Positions 39,867 to 51,686 are shown, counted from the stretch's first letter. The stretch: DNA of 64,000 bases from Bradyrhizobium roseum (GCF_030413175.1 NZ_CP129212.1:124001-188000), one strand, 5' to 3'. Notes: generated by a model not told the origin, from the sequence alone. A program made the numbers and translations.

Positions 39867-40577
39867 CTATGCCAACGCCTGTTTGATTTCCGCTTGAATG
39901 TTATCGGCCGCCGCCCGGGGATCGGCAGCTTCGGTGATCGGCCGGCCGACCACCAGATAATCGGCGCCGGCGGCGATCGCGCGCGCCGGCGTCATGATGC
40001 GCTTCTGGTCGCCGGTCGCCGCTCCCGCGGGCCGGATTCCCGGCGTCACCAGGTTCATCTGGTGGCCGACGATCCGGCGCAGGCTGGCCGCCTCTTCCGG
40101 CGAGGAGACCAGGCCGTCGATGCCGAGCACCTGCGCCTGCTGCGCGCGTGCCTCCACCAGATCGGAAACGTTAAGACGATAGCCCGCGGCGTGCAGGTCG
40201 CCGTCGTCATAGGAGGTCAGCACAGTGACCGCGAGGATCTTCAAACCCGATCCGGCGCGCGCCTCGACCGCGGCCTTCATGGTCTGCGGATAGGCGTGCA
40301 CGGTGAGAAAGGTCGCGCCGAGTTTAGCCACGCTCTCGACGCCGCGCGCGACCGTGTTGCCGATATCGTGCAGCTTCAGATCGATGAAAACCTTCTTGCC
40401 GGATTTCGCCAATTGCTGCGCCAGCGGCAACCCGCCGGCATAGCCGAGCTGATAGCCGATCTTGTAGAAGCTCACGCTGTCACCGAGCCGGGCAATCAGC
40501 GCTTCCGCCTCGACGACGGAAGGCAGATCGAGCGCGACGATCAGACGGTCCTTCGCTGCAACATCGGCTGGCTGCAT
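39867..40577 (-). CDS. pyrF: Orotidine 5'-phosphate decarboxylase
   Basis: This 236-residue TIM-barrel enzyme makes UMP from OMP. The N-terminal [11 protein letters not shown] and the catalytic [13 protein letters not shown] (Asp-Lys-x-x-Asp network) are intact. [10 protein letters not shown] and [11 protein letters not shown] supply phosphate binding. The length is normal. It lies 6 bp from an FMN reductase gene upstream on the same strand. Confidence 0.96.
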   Translation of the reverse strand: MQPADVAAKDRLIVALDLPSVVEAEALIARLGDSVSFYKIGYQLGYAGGLPLAQQLAKSGKKVFIDLKLHDIGNTVARGVESVAKLGATFLTVHAYPQTMKAAVEARAGSGLKILAVTVLTSYDDGDLHAAGYRLNVSDLVEARAQQAQVLGIDGLVSSPEEAASLRRIVGHQMNLVTPGIRPAGAATGDQKRIMTPARAIAAGADYLVVGRPITEAADPRAAADNIQAEIKQALA

Positions 40578-40583
40578 GTCACC

Positions 40584-41165
40584 TCACATCATGCGTTGGG
40601 AAACGTCGATCAACTGCCGCGCCAGCGCTTTCAGCGCGTCGGCGTCGGCGGCATTCTTCAGGCGGTCCATCTCGTCATAGGCGTCCTCGGCGAACGGCAG
40701 CGCGAGCTGGTTCGGTATCACGGTCGCATGACAAGCCGACAAGATCAGCCGCAGCGCGGCCAGCGCGCGCGAACCACCGAGCCGGCCGCCGGAGGCGGAA
40801 GCTATCGCAAACACCCGGTCGCGAAACACCTGGCCGCGGGCTTCGTGCACGTCCTGCACCCGGCTCACCCAGTCGATGGCGTTCTTGAGCAGCGCCGGCA
40901 CTGAGGAATTGTATTCCGGTGTCACGATCAGCACGCCATGGTGTGCGGCCATCATGCGCTTCAGATTGACCGCGTGCTTCGGTACGCCCGACTTCGCCTG
41001 CAGATCACCGTCGTAGATCGGCAGTGGAAAATCCGACAGCGAGATCCGGGTGATCTCGGCACCTTGCTGCGCCAGCGCGTGCGCGGCCACCGCCGCCAGC
41101 TTCGCGTTGAGCGAGCCTGTGCGCAGCGATCCCGGGATCACGAGGATTTTCAATGCGGACATCAT
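40584..41165 (-). CDS. NAD(P)H-dependent FMN reductase
   Basis: This 193-residue flavodoxin-like protein belongs to the NADPH-dependent FMN reductase / ChrR-type quinone reductase group. The FMN-binding loop is VIPGSLRTGSLN, the GV..VTPEYNSSVPALLKNAIDW motif is intact, and ASASGGRLGGSRAL follows. It probably reduces quinones or other electrophiles. Tandem ATGs at 41165 and 41162 are both possible starts. Spacing to pyrF suggests co-transcription. Confidence 0.87.
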   Translation of the reverse strand: MMSALKILVIPGSLRTGSLNAKLAAVAAHALAQQGAEITRISLSDFPLPIYDGDLQAKSGVPKHAVNLKRMMAAHHGVLIVTPEYNSSVPALLKNAIDWVSRVQDVHEARGQVFRDRVFAIASASGGRLGGSRALAALRLILSACHATVIPNQLALPFAEDAYDEMDRLKNAADADALKALARQLIDVSQRMM

Positions 41166-41214
41166 TTGGAAATCGCGTTCAGGGCGAACCCCGAGCGACC
41201 GCGCAGGGGGCATT

Positions 41215-41817
41215 TCAGCCCTTGCGATACACCCAGACACGCGCCGGCGGAAGGTTCATCCAGATCCGCTCGGAGGCTTCCGTGGACACGCCCGGCAGCG
41301 ATTTCGGGATCGGCGGCGCCACCGAATAGGTGAACTGCACAAAGGGCGCGCCCGGCGCGAGCGCCAGGAAGGCGTCGCGGATCAGCTTCAGGCGCGTCAG
41401 CATCGGTTTGGTCACGAGCGGCAGGCCGGAAATCACGGCCGAGGCCGGCGCATCCAGCACCTTGTCCAGCGAGGCACGCAGCGCATAGGCGTCGCCCTGC
41501 ACCACCTTGGCTTGCGGATAGCGGTCGCGCAGCAGCGCGCAGAAGCCGGGATTGTACTCCACCAGCACCAGCCGCTTCTGGTCGACACCATGTTCGATCA
41601 GCGCATTGGTGATCGCACCCGTACCGGGGCCGAGTTCGATCACCGGCCCTTTGGAATCGACATCGACATATTGCGCCATGGTCCGTGCGAGCAGCTTGCT
41701 CGACGGCATCACCGCGCCCATGTGCAGCGGCTTTTCGATCCATGAACGGAGGAAGCGAACCTCATCGTCGAGACGGAGAGGCTTCTTCAACGCACGCACG
41801 GACGATTGCAAAGGCAT
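41215..41817 (-). CDS. PmtA-type phospholipid N-methyltransferase
   Basis: This 200-residue SAM-dependent methyltransferase resembles the PmtA enzymes that methylate phosphatidylethanolamine toward phosphatidylcholine in rhizobia. The SAM-binding motif is ELGPGTGAITNALIEHGV, and the N-terminus LRSWIEKPLHMGAVMPSSKL is typical of the family. The product may not perform all three methylations, because Bradyrhizobium relatives encode several such enzymes. A small hairpin (41834-41851) sits in the leader. Confidence 0.83.
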   Translation of the reverse strand: MPLQSSVRALKKPLRLDDEVRFLRSWIEKPLHMGAVMPSSKLLARTMAQYVDVDSKGPVIELGPGTGAITNALIEHGVDQKRLVLVEYNPGFCALLRDRYPQAKVVQGDAYALRASLDKVLDAPASAVISGLPLVTKPMLTRLKLIRDAFLALAPGAPFVQFTYSVAPPIPKSLPGVSTEASERIWMNLPPARVWVYRKG

Positions 41818-41833
41818 GTCGCTACCAGGCGGG

Positions 41834-41851
41834 ACCCGCTAACAAGCGGGT
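41834..41851. other. Hairpin in the leader of the PmtA-type gene
   Basis: On the minus strand, ACCCGCT and AGCGGGT pair around a four-base loop, ending 16 bases before the start codon. The stem is perfect and close enough to affect ribosome access. No riboswitch class is recognised. Confidence 0.3.
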
Positions 41852-42025
41852 TGTCAGAAAACGGTCATAAACACGTATAGGGCGACAGCGACGTGGTCAA
41901 GCCAAACGGTAACGACGCAGTCGCGCCAAAGTGTTGGCGATGCGGCCATAACACCTTATGCCAGCTGAATGAATGATGACTGCCGGGCGACGGCCGCGCC
42001 AACGCGCACCGCGCGCGGGGCAAGA

Positions 42026-43159
42026 TCAGGAGCCCGCGCGCGTACCGAAGAAGTCTTTGACCTTGGTGAAGAAGCCTGCCGCTTCCGGCTGGGTGGCGCC
42101 GGAGGATAGTTTTTCGAACTCAGAGAGCAATTCCTGCTGCTTCTTGGTCAGATTCTGCGGCGTTTCCACCATGACCTGGACGTACATGTCGCCGGTCTGG
42201 CGCGAGCGAAGCACCGGCATGCCTTTTGATGCAATGCGGAACCGACGGCCCGACTGCGTCCCTGCCGGCACTTTGACCTTGGTCTTGCCCTTGTCGATGG
42301 TCGGCACCTCGAACTCGCCGCCGAGCGCCGCCGCCACCATCGAGATAGGAACCCGGCAGTGCAGATCGGCGCCGTCGCGCTGGAAGAACTCGTGGGTCGA
42401 AAGCGACAGGAAAATGTAGAGGTCGCCGGGCGGTCCGCCGCGGACGCCGGCCTCGCCTTCGCCGGCCAGCCGAATGCGGGTGCCGTCCTCGACGCCCTGC
42501 GGGATGTTCACAGACAAGGTCCGGTCGCGCGTCACGCGCCCCGAGCCTGCGCAGTTCGGGCAGGCGTCCTCGATCATCTGGCCGCGGCCCTGACAGCTGG
42601 GGCAGGTCCGCTCCAGCGTGAAGAAGCCCTGGGCCTGCCGCACGCGGCCGGCGCCGCCGCAGGTCGAGCAGGTCTTCGGCTTGGTGCCGGCCTTGGCGCC
42701 GGTGCCCGAGCAGGGTTCGCAGGTGACCGAGACCGGAATCTCGATCTGCGCGGTCTTGCCCTGAAAGGCCTCTTCCAGCGTGATTTCCATATTGTAGCGC
42801 AGATCGGCGCCGCGCTCGCGCCCACCGCCGCGGCTGCGCTGCCCGGCCATGCCGAACAGGTCCTCGAAAATATCGGAAAATGACGAGGCGAAGCCGGCGC
42901 CGAAACCAGGACCGCCGCCGCCCATGCCCTGCTCGAACGCGGCATGGCCGTAGCGGTCATAGGCGGCGCGCTTCTCGCCGTCTTTCAGGACCTCATAGGC
43001 CTCGTTGATTTCCTTGAACTTCACTTCGCTGGCGGCGTCGCCCGGATTCTTGTCCGGGTGCCACTTCATCGCCAGTTTGCGAAACGCCGACTTGAGCTTG
43101 GACTCGTCCGCGTTCCGTTCGACTTCCAGGGTCTCGTAGTAGCAGCGCTTGGTGGACAT
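42026..43159 (-). CDS. dnaJ: Chaperone protein DnaJ
   Basis: This 377-residue co-chaperone of DnaK has every canonical domain. The J-domain carries the HPD in [12 protein letters not shown] Gly-rich region follows. Four CxxCxGxG zinc repeats are present ([32 protein letters not shown]). The C-terminal substrate-binding domains complete it. It lies 155 bp after dnaK on the same strand. Confidence 0.97.
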   Translation of the reverse strand: MSTKRCYYETLEVERNADESKLKSAFRKLAMKWHPDKNPGDAASEVKFKEINEAYEVLKDGEKRAAYDRYGHAAFEQGMGGGGPGFGAGFASSFSDIFEDLFGMAGQRSRGGGRERGADLRYNMEITLEEAFQGKTAQIEIPVSVTCEPCSGTGAKAGTKPKTCSTCGGAGRVRQAQGFFTLERTCPSCQGRGQMIEDACPNCAGSGRVTRDRTLSVNIPQGVEDGTRIRLAGEGEAGVRGGPPGDLYIFLSLSTHEFFQRDGADLHCRVPISMVAAALGGEFEVPTIDKGKTKVKVPAGTQSGRRFRIASKGMPVLRSRQTGDMYVQVMVETPQNLTKKQQELLSEFEKLSSGATQPEAAGFFTKVKDFFGTRAGS

Positions 43160-43220
43160 CCGTCAAACCCGCCAGAAATACGCCTTCATGCCGCAGGCAC
43201 GCTTCAGTGAAAAGATGCAG

Positions 43221-43248
43221 CCTTGGGCTTAAAGAAACCTTGGGCTTA
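43221..43248. repeat. 11-bp direct repeat between dnaK and dnaJ
   Basis: CCTTGGGCTTA occurs at 43221-43231 and again at 43238-43248, separated by AAGAAA. It lies in the dnaK-dnaJ spacer. No function is evident. Confidence 0.6.
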
Positions 43249-43314
43249 TGACCCCCACCCCTCGAGACGCTGCGCCTGCGCTCTTGGCGTGGGAGTCATG
43301 ATCGAAAGCCCGAC

Positions 43315-45216
<1,902 letters not shown>

Positions 45217-45764
45217 GGTCCTCATATCCTTCTTGTTGCGGCAGGTTGGCTGGGCCCTGAACGGCGCACCTAACCGAACCCCCAACGATCAATTACTCGC
45301 GATATTGCGACGGTGAGCCTCATATAGGAGGGGGGGTCCGCCCTGCAAGGACCGAACGCAAGCTTAGGGCCTGAAAAGGCTGACGTTTGAAAGATTGTGT
45401 CAGCCCTGCAGGGGGCGAGCCGGCGGCAGGCCGCGTTAACAAATCGGCAAGGCCCTCGACACAGGCCGCTCGTCGTACCGTGAAGGGCTGGCGGTCCGGG
45501 ACGGGCACGCGGTATTTGGCCGCTGCACACGCCTCAAAAAGCGCCCGGATCGCAGGCAGAATCCCGCGAAATGGCCGACTTATCGAAACGTGATGGTGGA
45601 ACGGACGCTTGTGCTGCCCTGTTGCAGGGACACCAAAACCGTTAAAAGCGGGCCGACCGGGACGACCCATGTCGGTCCGAACGCTGCAAGAGTAGAACCT
45701 GAGATTCGCAAGCTGCATCGCAGGCCCCGTCGAATGGCCCTGATGCGAACCCGGTAGATCCTTC
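45217..45764. other. Gene-free divergent region between dnaK and a secreted protein
   Basis: This 548-bp gap holds the dnaK heat-shock-type promoter on the minus strand. The rest must supply the promoter of the gene at 45765. No frame here resembles a protein, no tRNA is present, and no CIRCE element (TTAGCACTC/GAGTGCTAA) was found by eye. Confidence 0.5.
45322..45349 (-). promoter_or_regulatory. Sigma-32 (RpoH)-type promoter of dnaK
   Basis: On the minus strand, CTTG (45346-45349) and CCTATAT (45322-45328) are separated by 17 bases. Alphaproteobacterial RpoH promoters have CTTG followed at that distance by a C-rich AT-tract. The site lies 106-133 bp upstream of the dnaK ATG. Confidence 0.6.
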
Positions 45765-46715
45765 ATGACGCTTACCCGATACTCCGCCGCCGTTGCCCTG
45801 ATCGTTGCCCTCACTTCCAGCGCCTTCTCATCCGCGTTCGCCGCCGATCCGGTCTTTCCGCCGGGCGCCAGGGTGGGCATGACGCCCCTGGTCGGCCTCA
45901 ACAAGGCGCGAGGCTTCATCGGCTTCGAGACGGAGGATCAGGGGGTCAAGGTCCTGATCGCCGACCTGCCGGCGGAAGCCTATGGCGAGGTCGCCAATGC
46001 GTTCAAGACTGTCCCCGGCGGCGTCGGCGGCATCAAGCCTGAAAGCATCGAGACCGCCGCGGGCCTGGCCTACTACACCGTCGAGAACGGGAAGGATGGC
46101 GCCGCCACCGTGCGGCGCTATTCGATGATCCTGCCCGGCCCCACTTTCTCCGGCTACGTCGCCGTGCAGGTGCCGGAGAACGCTGCCAGGATCTATACCG
46201 ACGACGCCGTGCGCCAGATGTTCGCTTCCGCCGTCATCCGCAACGAAGTCCCGATCGAGGAGCAGCTCGGTCTGCTGCCGTTCAAGGTCAGCGAACTCTC
46301 GAGCTTCAAGAACATCCGCACCCTGGCGCCGGGCGCGGCCATCATCCTCTCCGACGGCGACGAAAAGACCGGCTTCGAGACCGCGCCCTTCATGATCATC
46401 GGCATGATCGGCTCGACGGCAGCCTCGCCCAACGATCGCGGCCGCTTTGCCCAGCAGATCGCAACCACGATTCCGGGCGTACGCGATGGCCGGATCACGA
46501 TGTCCGAGCCCGTCCGCATCGACGGCCAGCCCGGCTACGAGACGCGGATCGACGCCACCAGCGGCAAGGACAACACGCCGGTTACCATCGTGCAGTGGGT
46601 GCGGTTCGGCGCCCAGACCTCGATGCGCATCATCGGCTCCTCGCCGCGGACCGACTGGACCACCGCCTTTCCGCGCTTCCGCGCCGTGCGTGACGGCATT
46701 CATCCGCGAACCTGA
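45765..46715 (+). CDS. Secreted protein of unknown function
   Basis: This 316-residue protein has a signal peptide (YSAAVALIVALTSSAFSSAFA, cleavage before ADP). The mature part is all soluble and repeat-free: an N-terminal half (GARVGMTPLVGLNKARGFIG) and a C-terminal half (IDGQPGYETRIDATSGKDN, IVQWVRFGAQTSMRIIGSSP). I do not recognise a named domain. The beta-rich pattern and low Cys content fit a periplasmic protein. It stands alone between dnaK and an exported nicotinamidase. Confidence 0.78.
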   Translation: MTLTRYSAAVALIVALTSSAFSSAFAADPVFPPGARVGMTPLVGLNKARGFIGFETEDQGVKVLIADLPAEAYGEVANAFKTVPGGVGGIKPESIETAAGLAYYTVENGKDGAATVRRYSMILPGPTFSGYVAVQVPENAARIYTDDAVRQMFASAVIRNEVPIEEQLGLLPFKVSELSSFKNIRTLAPGAAIILSDGDEKTGFETAPFMIIGMIGSTAASPNDRGRFAQQIATTIPGVRDGRITMSEPVRIDGQPGYETRIDATSGKDNTPVTIVQWVRFGAQTSMRIIGSSPRTDWTTAFPRFRAVRDGIHPRT

Positions 46716-46814
46716 CCCCGAAAGTTGCGCGCGAGCCGAAACTTCGCGCTTTCGTTCGCGCATGCCTGGAATTAGCATTTTCCCGGGTCGGGGTTCACAA
46801 CCGGGAGAATCAAA

Positions 46815-47528
46815 ATGTTCAATCGCAGGCTGGTTCTGACAGGTTTGGGCGCGACGTCAGTCACCGCCCTCGTACCAGGAGCAATCATGGCCGCATCGAT
46901 CAAACCGGATGACGCTTCCGCGCTGCTCGTCATCGACGTGCAAAACTGCTTTCTGCCCGGCGGCAGCCTTGCGGTGAAGGACGGCGAGCAGGTCGTCCCG
47001 ATCATCAACCGCATCGCCAAGGGCTTTGCCAATGTAGTGATGACGCAGGACTGGCACACCGCGGGCCATGTCTCGTTCGCCTCGACGCATTCCGGCAAGA
47101 AGCCGTTCGAGACCGTCGATCTCGCCTACGGCAAGCAGGTGCTGTGGCCGGATCACTGCGTGCAGGGCACCGAGGGCGCGGCGCTGTCAAAGGACCTCGC
47201 GGTGCCGCATGCCGGGCTCGTCATCCGCAAGGGTTTTAACAAGAACGTCGACAGCTATTCGGCCTTCACCGAGGCTGACGGCAAGACCACGACCGGGCTC
47301 GCCGCCTATCTGAAGGCGCGCAAGGTGAAGCGGGTGTTCCTCGCCGGCCTCGCCACCGATTTCTGCGTCGCATGGAGCGCGCTCGACGCACGCAAGGCCG
47401 GCTTCGAGACATATGTGATCGAGGACGCCTGCCGCGGCATCGACACCCAGGGCTCGCTGGCGAAGGCCTGGACCGACATGACCAAGGCCGGCGTCAAGCG
47501 GATCAAGTCGGAAGATATTGTCGCTTAA
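46815..47528 (+). CDS. pncA: Exported nicotinamidase/pyrazinamidase
   Basis: This 237-residue isochorismatase-fold hydrolase converts nicotinamide to nicotinate for NAD salvage. The triad is D41 (VIDVQNCFL), K139 (VIRKG) and C184 (LATDFCVAW). The metal site is D79, H81 and H85 (QDWHTAGHVSF). Unusually, the first 27 residues form a signal sequence with an Arg pair (MFNRRLVLTGLGATSV), possibly Tat-type. The enzyme is therefore predicted to be periplasmic, unlike E. coli PncA. CGGGAGAATCAAA precedes the ATG. Confidence 0.88.
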   Translation: MFNRRLVLTGLGATSVTALVPGAIMAASIKPDDASALLVIDVQNCFLPGGSLAVKDGEQVVPIINRIAKGFANVVMTQDWHTAGHVSFASTHSGKKPFETVDLAYGKQVLWPDHCVQGTEGAALSKDLAVPHAGLVIRKGFNKNVDSYSAFTEADGKTTTGLAAYLKARKVKRVFLAGLATDFCVAWSALDARKAGFETYVIEDACRGIDTQGSLAKAWTDMTKAGVKRIKSEDIVA

Positions 47529-47553
47529 CCCATATTACCTCGCGGAGATCGGG

Positions 47554-48405
47554 ATGTCCGATCAGGCGTCACCCTTTGCATTCGATCTGGCCCGTCGCGC
47601 GCCGTCACAGCGCATGGCGGGCCTGATCGTGGGCATGACGGGTTACCGCGAGATGGCGCGTGGCCGATTCTTCCAGCGCGAAGCCGCCAGCCTGGTGGTG
47701 CCGCTGATCATCAGCTTCGGCACCCCCTTCCTGATCGCGCTCGACCGCGAGCCCGACGCCGACGACCGGCAGCCGAGCTTCGCCGCCGGGCTTCATGCCG
47801 GTCCGGTCTTCATCGAGTCCGATGGCGGCGCCGAATGCGTGCAGGTGGATTTCACGCCGCTTGGCGCCTACCGCGTCTTTGGCCGCGCGGTCGTCGATCT
47901 TGCCGCGCGCATGGTCGACATGGGCGACGTGCTGGGCCGTGAAGGCCGGGCTCTGCGGGAACGGCTTGGCGCTGCTTCGGGCTGGCACAACCGCTTTGAT
48001 CTGATTGAGGATTTTGTAGCCGGTCGCGCCAACCATGTGCCCTCACCCGAAATCGACTATGCCTATCGACGGCTGGCGCGCAGCGCAGGTAGCGCGCGCA
48101 TCGCCGCGCTGGCGAGCGAGATCGGCTGGAGCCGTAAGCACCTGGTGGACCGCTTTCGATCCGAACTCGGTCTCGCGCCCAAGCCGATCGCGCGCATGAT
48201 GCGTTTCCATCGGGCCTGCCGGTTCGCACGGGGTGGAGCGAGCAGCGGCTGGGCCGGGATTGCAGCGGAGAGCGGCTACGCCGATCAGGCGCATCTCGCC
48301 CGCGAATTTGCAAGTCTTGCCGGAGAAACGCCGACGGCCTGGGCCCGGCGTCTGGCGCTGACCGACAACCGTCTGCTGCGTCCGCTGGACGGGCTCGACG
48401 GCTGA
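47554..48405 (+). CDS. AraC family transcriptional regulator
   Basis: This 283-residue protein ends in two helix-turn-helices of the AraC type (RIAALASEIGWSRKHLVDRF and SGWAGIAAESGYADQAHLAREF). The N-terminal sensing domain is beta-rich. GGAGATCGGG precedes the ATG at 47554. A VOC-family protein follows 77 bp later on the same strand and is the likely target or partner. Confidence 0.85.
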   Translation: MSDQASPFAFDLARRAPSQRMAGLIVGMTGYREMARGRFFQREAASLVVPLIISFGTPFLIALDREPDADDRQPSFAAGLHAGPVFIESDGGAECVQVDFTPLGAYRVFGRAVVDLAARMVDMGDVLGREGRALRERLGAASGWHNRFDLIEDFVAGRANHVPSPEIDYAYRRLARSAGSARIAALASEIGWSRKHLVDRFRSELGLAPKPIARMMRFHRACRFARGGASSGWAGIAAESGYADQAHLAREFASLAGETPTAWARRLALTDNRLLRPLDGLDG

Positions 48406-48482
48406 CGGTTCCGGTAACAAATCTTCAAGCCTTTGCCGAAGCGCCCCGCGCATATTGGCGCCGCAAGCACAGAGGAGATTCC

Positions 48483-48911
48483 ATGACCGAGCAAAGTAAA
48501 ATCGACGCGCCGCGCATCTATCCGACGATGCGCTGCCGGGATGCCGAGGCCATGATCCGTTGGCTGAAGGATGTCATCGGCTTCACTGAATACGCCGTCC
48601 ACCGCAAGGACGGCGCGGTGCAACATGCCGAGCTGGCCTACGGCTCCTCGCTCCTGATGCTGGGCCAGAGCCGCGATGACGAATACGGCAAACTTGTCGG
48701 GGATATCGGCGGCCGCCGCACCGACGCGCTCTATGTAGCCGTCGACGATCCGGACGCCCTGCACGCCCGGGTCAAGGCATCCGGCGCCAGAATCGAAATG
48801 GAATTACACAACACGGACTATGGCAGCCGCGACTTCGCCTGCCGGGATCCGGAAGGCAATCTGTGGAGTTTTGGCACCTATTGGCCGAAGACCAGCGACA
48901 AACCGCAGTAG
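48483..48911 (+). CDS. VOC-family (glyoxalase/bleomycin-resistance fold) protein
   Basis: This 142-residue protein has the paired beta-alpha-beta-beta-beta modules of the vicinal-oxygen-chelate fold (YPTMRCRDAEAMIRWLKDVI, YVAVDDPDALHARVKASGA, DFACRDPEGNLWSFGTYW). Metal-ligand positions are not obvious, so the reaction is unknown. AGAGGAGATTCC precedes the ATG. An AraC regulator lies upstream. Confidence 0.8.
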   Translation: MTEQSKIDAPRIYPTMRCRDAEAMIRWLKDVIGFTEYAVHRKDGAVQHAELAYGSSLLMLGQSRDDEYGKLVGDIGGRRTDALYVAVDDPDALHARVKASGARIEMELHNTDYGSRDFACRDPEGNLWSFGTYWPKTSDKPQ

Positions 48912-48923
48912 ATCCTGAACGGC

Positions 48924-49529
48924 TCAGTTCGTGGCATCGCCCGCCGGCGCGGCCTTCGCCCCGCCCTTCGAGACGGCGACCAGCGCCGGGCGCAGCACGC
49001 GCTCGCCGATCGTGAAGCCGGCCTGCACGACCTGAACCACCGTCCCGGACGGAACGGAGGGATCGGGCACTTCGTACATCGCCTGCTGGAAATTCGGATC
49101 GAACTTCTCGCCGGACGGATCGAACTTCTTGACGCCGTTCTTCTCCAGCGAGTTGAGCAGCGAACGCTCGGTCAGCTCGACGCCTTCGATAAAAGCCTTG
49201 AGGCCGGGATCGGCGGTTTCCTTGGCCTCGGGCGGAATGGCATCAAGCGCGCGCTGCAGATTGTCGGCGATGTCGAGAATGTCGCGGGCGAAGCCGGTGA
49301 TGCCATAGGTCTTGGAATCGGCAACCTCGCGCCGGGTACGCTGGCGCAGGTTTTCCATTTCCGCCAGCGTGCGCAGCACCTTGTCGCGCGCCTCGGCCAG
49401 CTCCTTGGTCAGCGCCTCGTTCGATCCCTCCTCGGGATCGTCCGGCATGATGTAGGGTTTTGAGACCACGGGCTCGCCGGTCGGGGCCGGTTTCACCGCG
49501 TCGTCACTCGGCCGGTTCGGATCGGTCAT
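48924..49529 (-). CDS. grpE: Nucleotide exchange factor GrpE
   Basis: This 201-residue exchange factor resets DnaK by ADP release. The long N-terminal helix ([20 protein letters not shown]) and beta-domain with [20 protein letters not shown], which contacts DnaK, are intact. It lies downstream of hrcA on the same strand, with 118 bp between them. Confidence 0.96.
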   Translation of the reverse strand: MTDPNRPSDDAVKPAPTGEPVVSKPYIMPDDPEEGSNEALTKELAEARDKVLRTLAEMENLRQRTRREVADSKTYGITGFARDILDIADNLQRALDAIPPEAKETADPGLKAFIEGVELTERSLLNSLEKNGVKKFDPSGEKFDPNFQQAMYEVPDPSVPSGTVVQVVQAGFTIGERVLRPALVAVSKGGAKAAPAGDATN

Positions 49530-49647
49530 AAGACTGCCTTCTCAAAAAACGGGTCTGGTTCGATGGGGATTTGCTGAGCCGGATATCGTGCTTTGAGGAC
49601 CGAAAATCAAGCACAACCCGCCCTGATTGGGGTCGTTTCGGGGCGGA

Positions 49648-50736
49648 TCAACCGCCCAGCATCCGGCTGACGATCCGGGCGGCATAATCCACCGTCGGAA
49701 TCACCCTCGCATAATTCAACCGGGTCGGCCCGATGACGCCGAGAACGCCGACGATGCGGCCGGCGGCGTCGCTATAGGGAGCGATGATGGTGGAGGAGCC
49801 GGACAGCGAGAACAGCTTGTTCTCCGATCCGATGAAAATTCGCACGCCTTCGGCCCGCTCGGCACGCCCCAGCAGATCGATCACGCCGCGCTTGGTTTCG
49901 AGGTCGTCGAACAGCGACTTGACGCGTTCGAGATCTTCCAGCGCATGCAGGTCTTCAAGCAGATTGGCGTGGCCGCGCACGATCAATTGCCGGTCGTCAC
50001 TCTCGCCGCCGGACCAGCTGGCGATGCCGGCCGAGATCACCTTCTGCGTCAGCTGATCGAGTTCGACGCGGTTTTGCGTCAGCGCGGTTTCCAGTTCGAG
50101 GCGCGCTTCGGCCAGTGTGCGGCCGCGAATCCGCGAATTGAGGAAGTTGGACGCCTCGGTCAGCGCGGAGGAAGGAACGCCGGGCGGCAGCGCCAGTACG
50201 CGGTTTTCGACCTGGCCGTCTTCGCCGACCAGCACCACCAGCGCGCGTTCCGGCTCGAGGCGGACGAATTCGATATGCTTCAGCCGCGAATTGGATTTGG
50301 CGGTCAGCACGACGGCGGCGGCGCGCGTGAGGCCGGAGAGCCGCGTCAGTGCCTCGCCAAGCGCCGCCTCGACCGATTGCGCCTGCCCCACGGAGGCCAA
50401 CTGGCTCTGGATCGATTCCCGTTCGGGTTCGGTGAGATCGCCGACCTGCATCAGCGCGTCGACAAAGAAGCGCAGGCCGAGTTCGGTGGGCAGCCGGCCC
50501 GCTGAGGTGTGCGGCGCGTAGATCAGGCCGAGCGCTTCGAGGTCCGACATCACGTTGCGGACGGATGCCGGCGACAGCGGCAGCGCGATCAGGCGCGAAA
50601 TATTGCGTGAGCCGACGGGTTCGCCAGTCGCGAGATAGCTCTCGACGATCTGACGAAAAATGTCGCGCGAACGCTCGTTGAGCTGGGCGAGCCCGGCATG
50701 CGGCGCAATCAAGCCAATCGGATCATGGTGGGCCAC
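49648..50736 (-). CDS. hrcA: Heat-inducible transcription repressor HrcA
   Basis: This 362-residue repressor of heat-shock genes binds CIRCE elements (TTAGCACTC-N9-GAGTGCTAA). The N-terminal winged helix ([39 protein letters not shown]) and the GAF-like core are complete. The start is GTG (50734-50736), preceded by GGGAGTTAACA with good spacing. A longer frame to 50787 lacks family sequence. No CIRCE site was found in this window, so the regulated genes (groESL for instance) lie elsewhere. rph is divergent. Confidence 0.95.
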   Translation of the reverse strand: MAHHDPIGLIAPHAGLAQLNERSRDIFRQIVESYLATGEPVGSRNISRLIALPLSPASVRNVMSDLEALGLIYAPHTSAGRLPTELGLRFFVDALMQVGDLTEPERESIQSQLASVGQAQSVEAALGEALTRLSGLTRAAAVVLTAKSNSRLKHIEFVRLEPERALVVLVGEDGQVENRVLALPPGVPSSALTEASNFLNSRIRGRTLAEARLELETALTQNRVELDQLTQKVISAGIASWSGGESDDRQLIVRGHANLLEDLHALEDLERVKSLFDDLETKRGVIDLLGRAERAEGVRIFIGSENKLFSLSGSSTIIAPYSDAAGRIVGVLGVIGPTRLNYARVIPTVDYAARIVSRMLGG

Positions 50737-50931
50737 TGTTAACTCCCTGACAGCCCCTAATCTGTCGTCCCGGCGGGGCGATGACAAGCATCCCTTGGCT
50801 GCATGGCACCGGCAGGGAGAAATGGCGTCAAAACATCATGAAACCGGGACCAAAAGCCCCTTGCCGCTGCGCACGCCCCCTCCTACAAGCACCGCAAACG
50901 AGTTTTCGCCCGGTTTCGAAAGGATTTCCCC

Positions 50932-51645
50932 ATGCGGCCAAGCCGCCGTGCGCCCGATCAGTTGCGCCCCGTGTCGCTGGAACGCGGCGTGGTCAAATAT
51001 GCCGAAGGTTCCTGCATGGTTAAATTCGGCGACACCCACGTGCTGGTCACCGCCACGCTGGAAGAACGGCTGCCGCCGTGGCTGAAAGGCCAGGGCCGCG
51101 GCTGGGTCACCGCCGAATACGGCATGCTGCCGCGCGCCACGCTGGAGCGCACCCGCCGCGAGGCCGCCGCCGGCAAACAGGGCGGCCGCACCGTCGAGAT
51201 CCAGCGGCTGATCGGCCGCTCCCTGCGCGCTGCCGTCGACCTCGAAGCGCTGGGCGAGCGTCAGATCACGGTCGATTGCGACGTGATCCAGGCCGATGGC
51301 GGCACCCGCACCGCCTCGATCACCGGCGCATGGGTGGCGCTGGCCGACTGCATCGCGTGGATGAAAAACCGCAACATGCTGAAGACCAACGTGCTGCGCG
51401 ACAACGTCGCGGCGATCTCCTGCGGCATCTATAACGGCACCCCGGTGCTTGACCTTGACTATGCCGAGGATTCCGAGGCCGAAACCGACGCCAATTTCGT
51501 CATGACCGGCGACGGCCGCATCATCGAGGTGCAGGGCACCGCCGAAAAGACGCCGTTCTCGCAGGACGAGTTCCTCGCGCTGATGGAACTGGCGCGCAAG
51601 GGTGTCGCCCGTCTGGTGGACTTGCAGAAGATGGCCGTCGCGTAA
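50932..51645 (+). CDS. rph: Ribonuclease PH
   Basis: This 237-residue phosphorolytic exonuclease finishes tRNA 3' ends. It begins [19 protein letters not shown]. The motif [20 protein letters not shown] and the phosphate-binding [20 protein letters not shown] region are intact. The length is normal. It is the first gene of rph-rdgB-hemW, divergent from hrcA, a common alphaproteobacterial arrangement. Confidence 0.97.
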   Translation: MRPSRRAPDQLRPVSLERGVVKYAEGSCMVKFGDTHVLVTATLEERLPPWLKGQGRGWVTAEYGMLPRATLERTRREAAAGKQGGRTVEIQRLIGRSLRAAVDLEALGERQITVDCDVIQADGGTRTASITGAWVALADCIAWMKNRNMLKTNVLRDNVAAISCGIYNGTPVLDLDYAEDSEAETDANFVMTGDGRIIEVQGTAEKTPFSQDEFLALMELARKGVARLVDLQKMAVA

Positions 51646-51656
51646 CTTCTTTAAGA

Positions 51657-51686
51657 CGTGGATGGCCGGGGCAAGCCCGGCCATGA
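51657..51686. repeat. Intergenic hairpin between rph and rdgB
   Basis: ATGGCCGGG and CCCGGCCAT (51662-51670, 51676-51684) pair around GCAAG. It is nearly the same element as the hairpin between rplT and pheS. It may reduce read-through from rph. Confidence 0.7.

Noticed and set aside
41818..41880. SAM riboswitch upstream of the PmtA-type gene
   Set aside because: Only one simple hairpin is present and no conserved riboswitch core was recognisable.
45217..50931. CIRCE element for HrcA
   Set aside because: I looked for TTAGCACTC/GAGTGCTAA near dnaK, grpE and hrcA and found none by eye.
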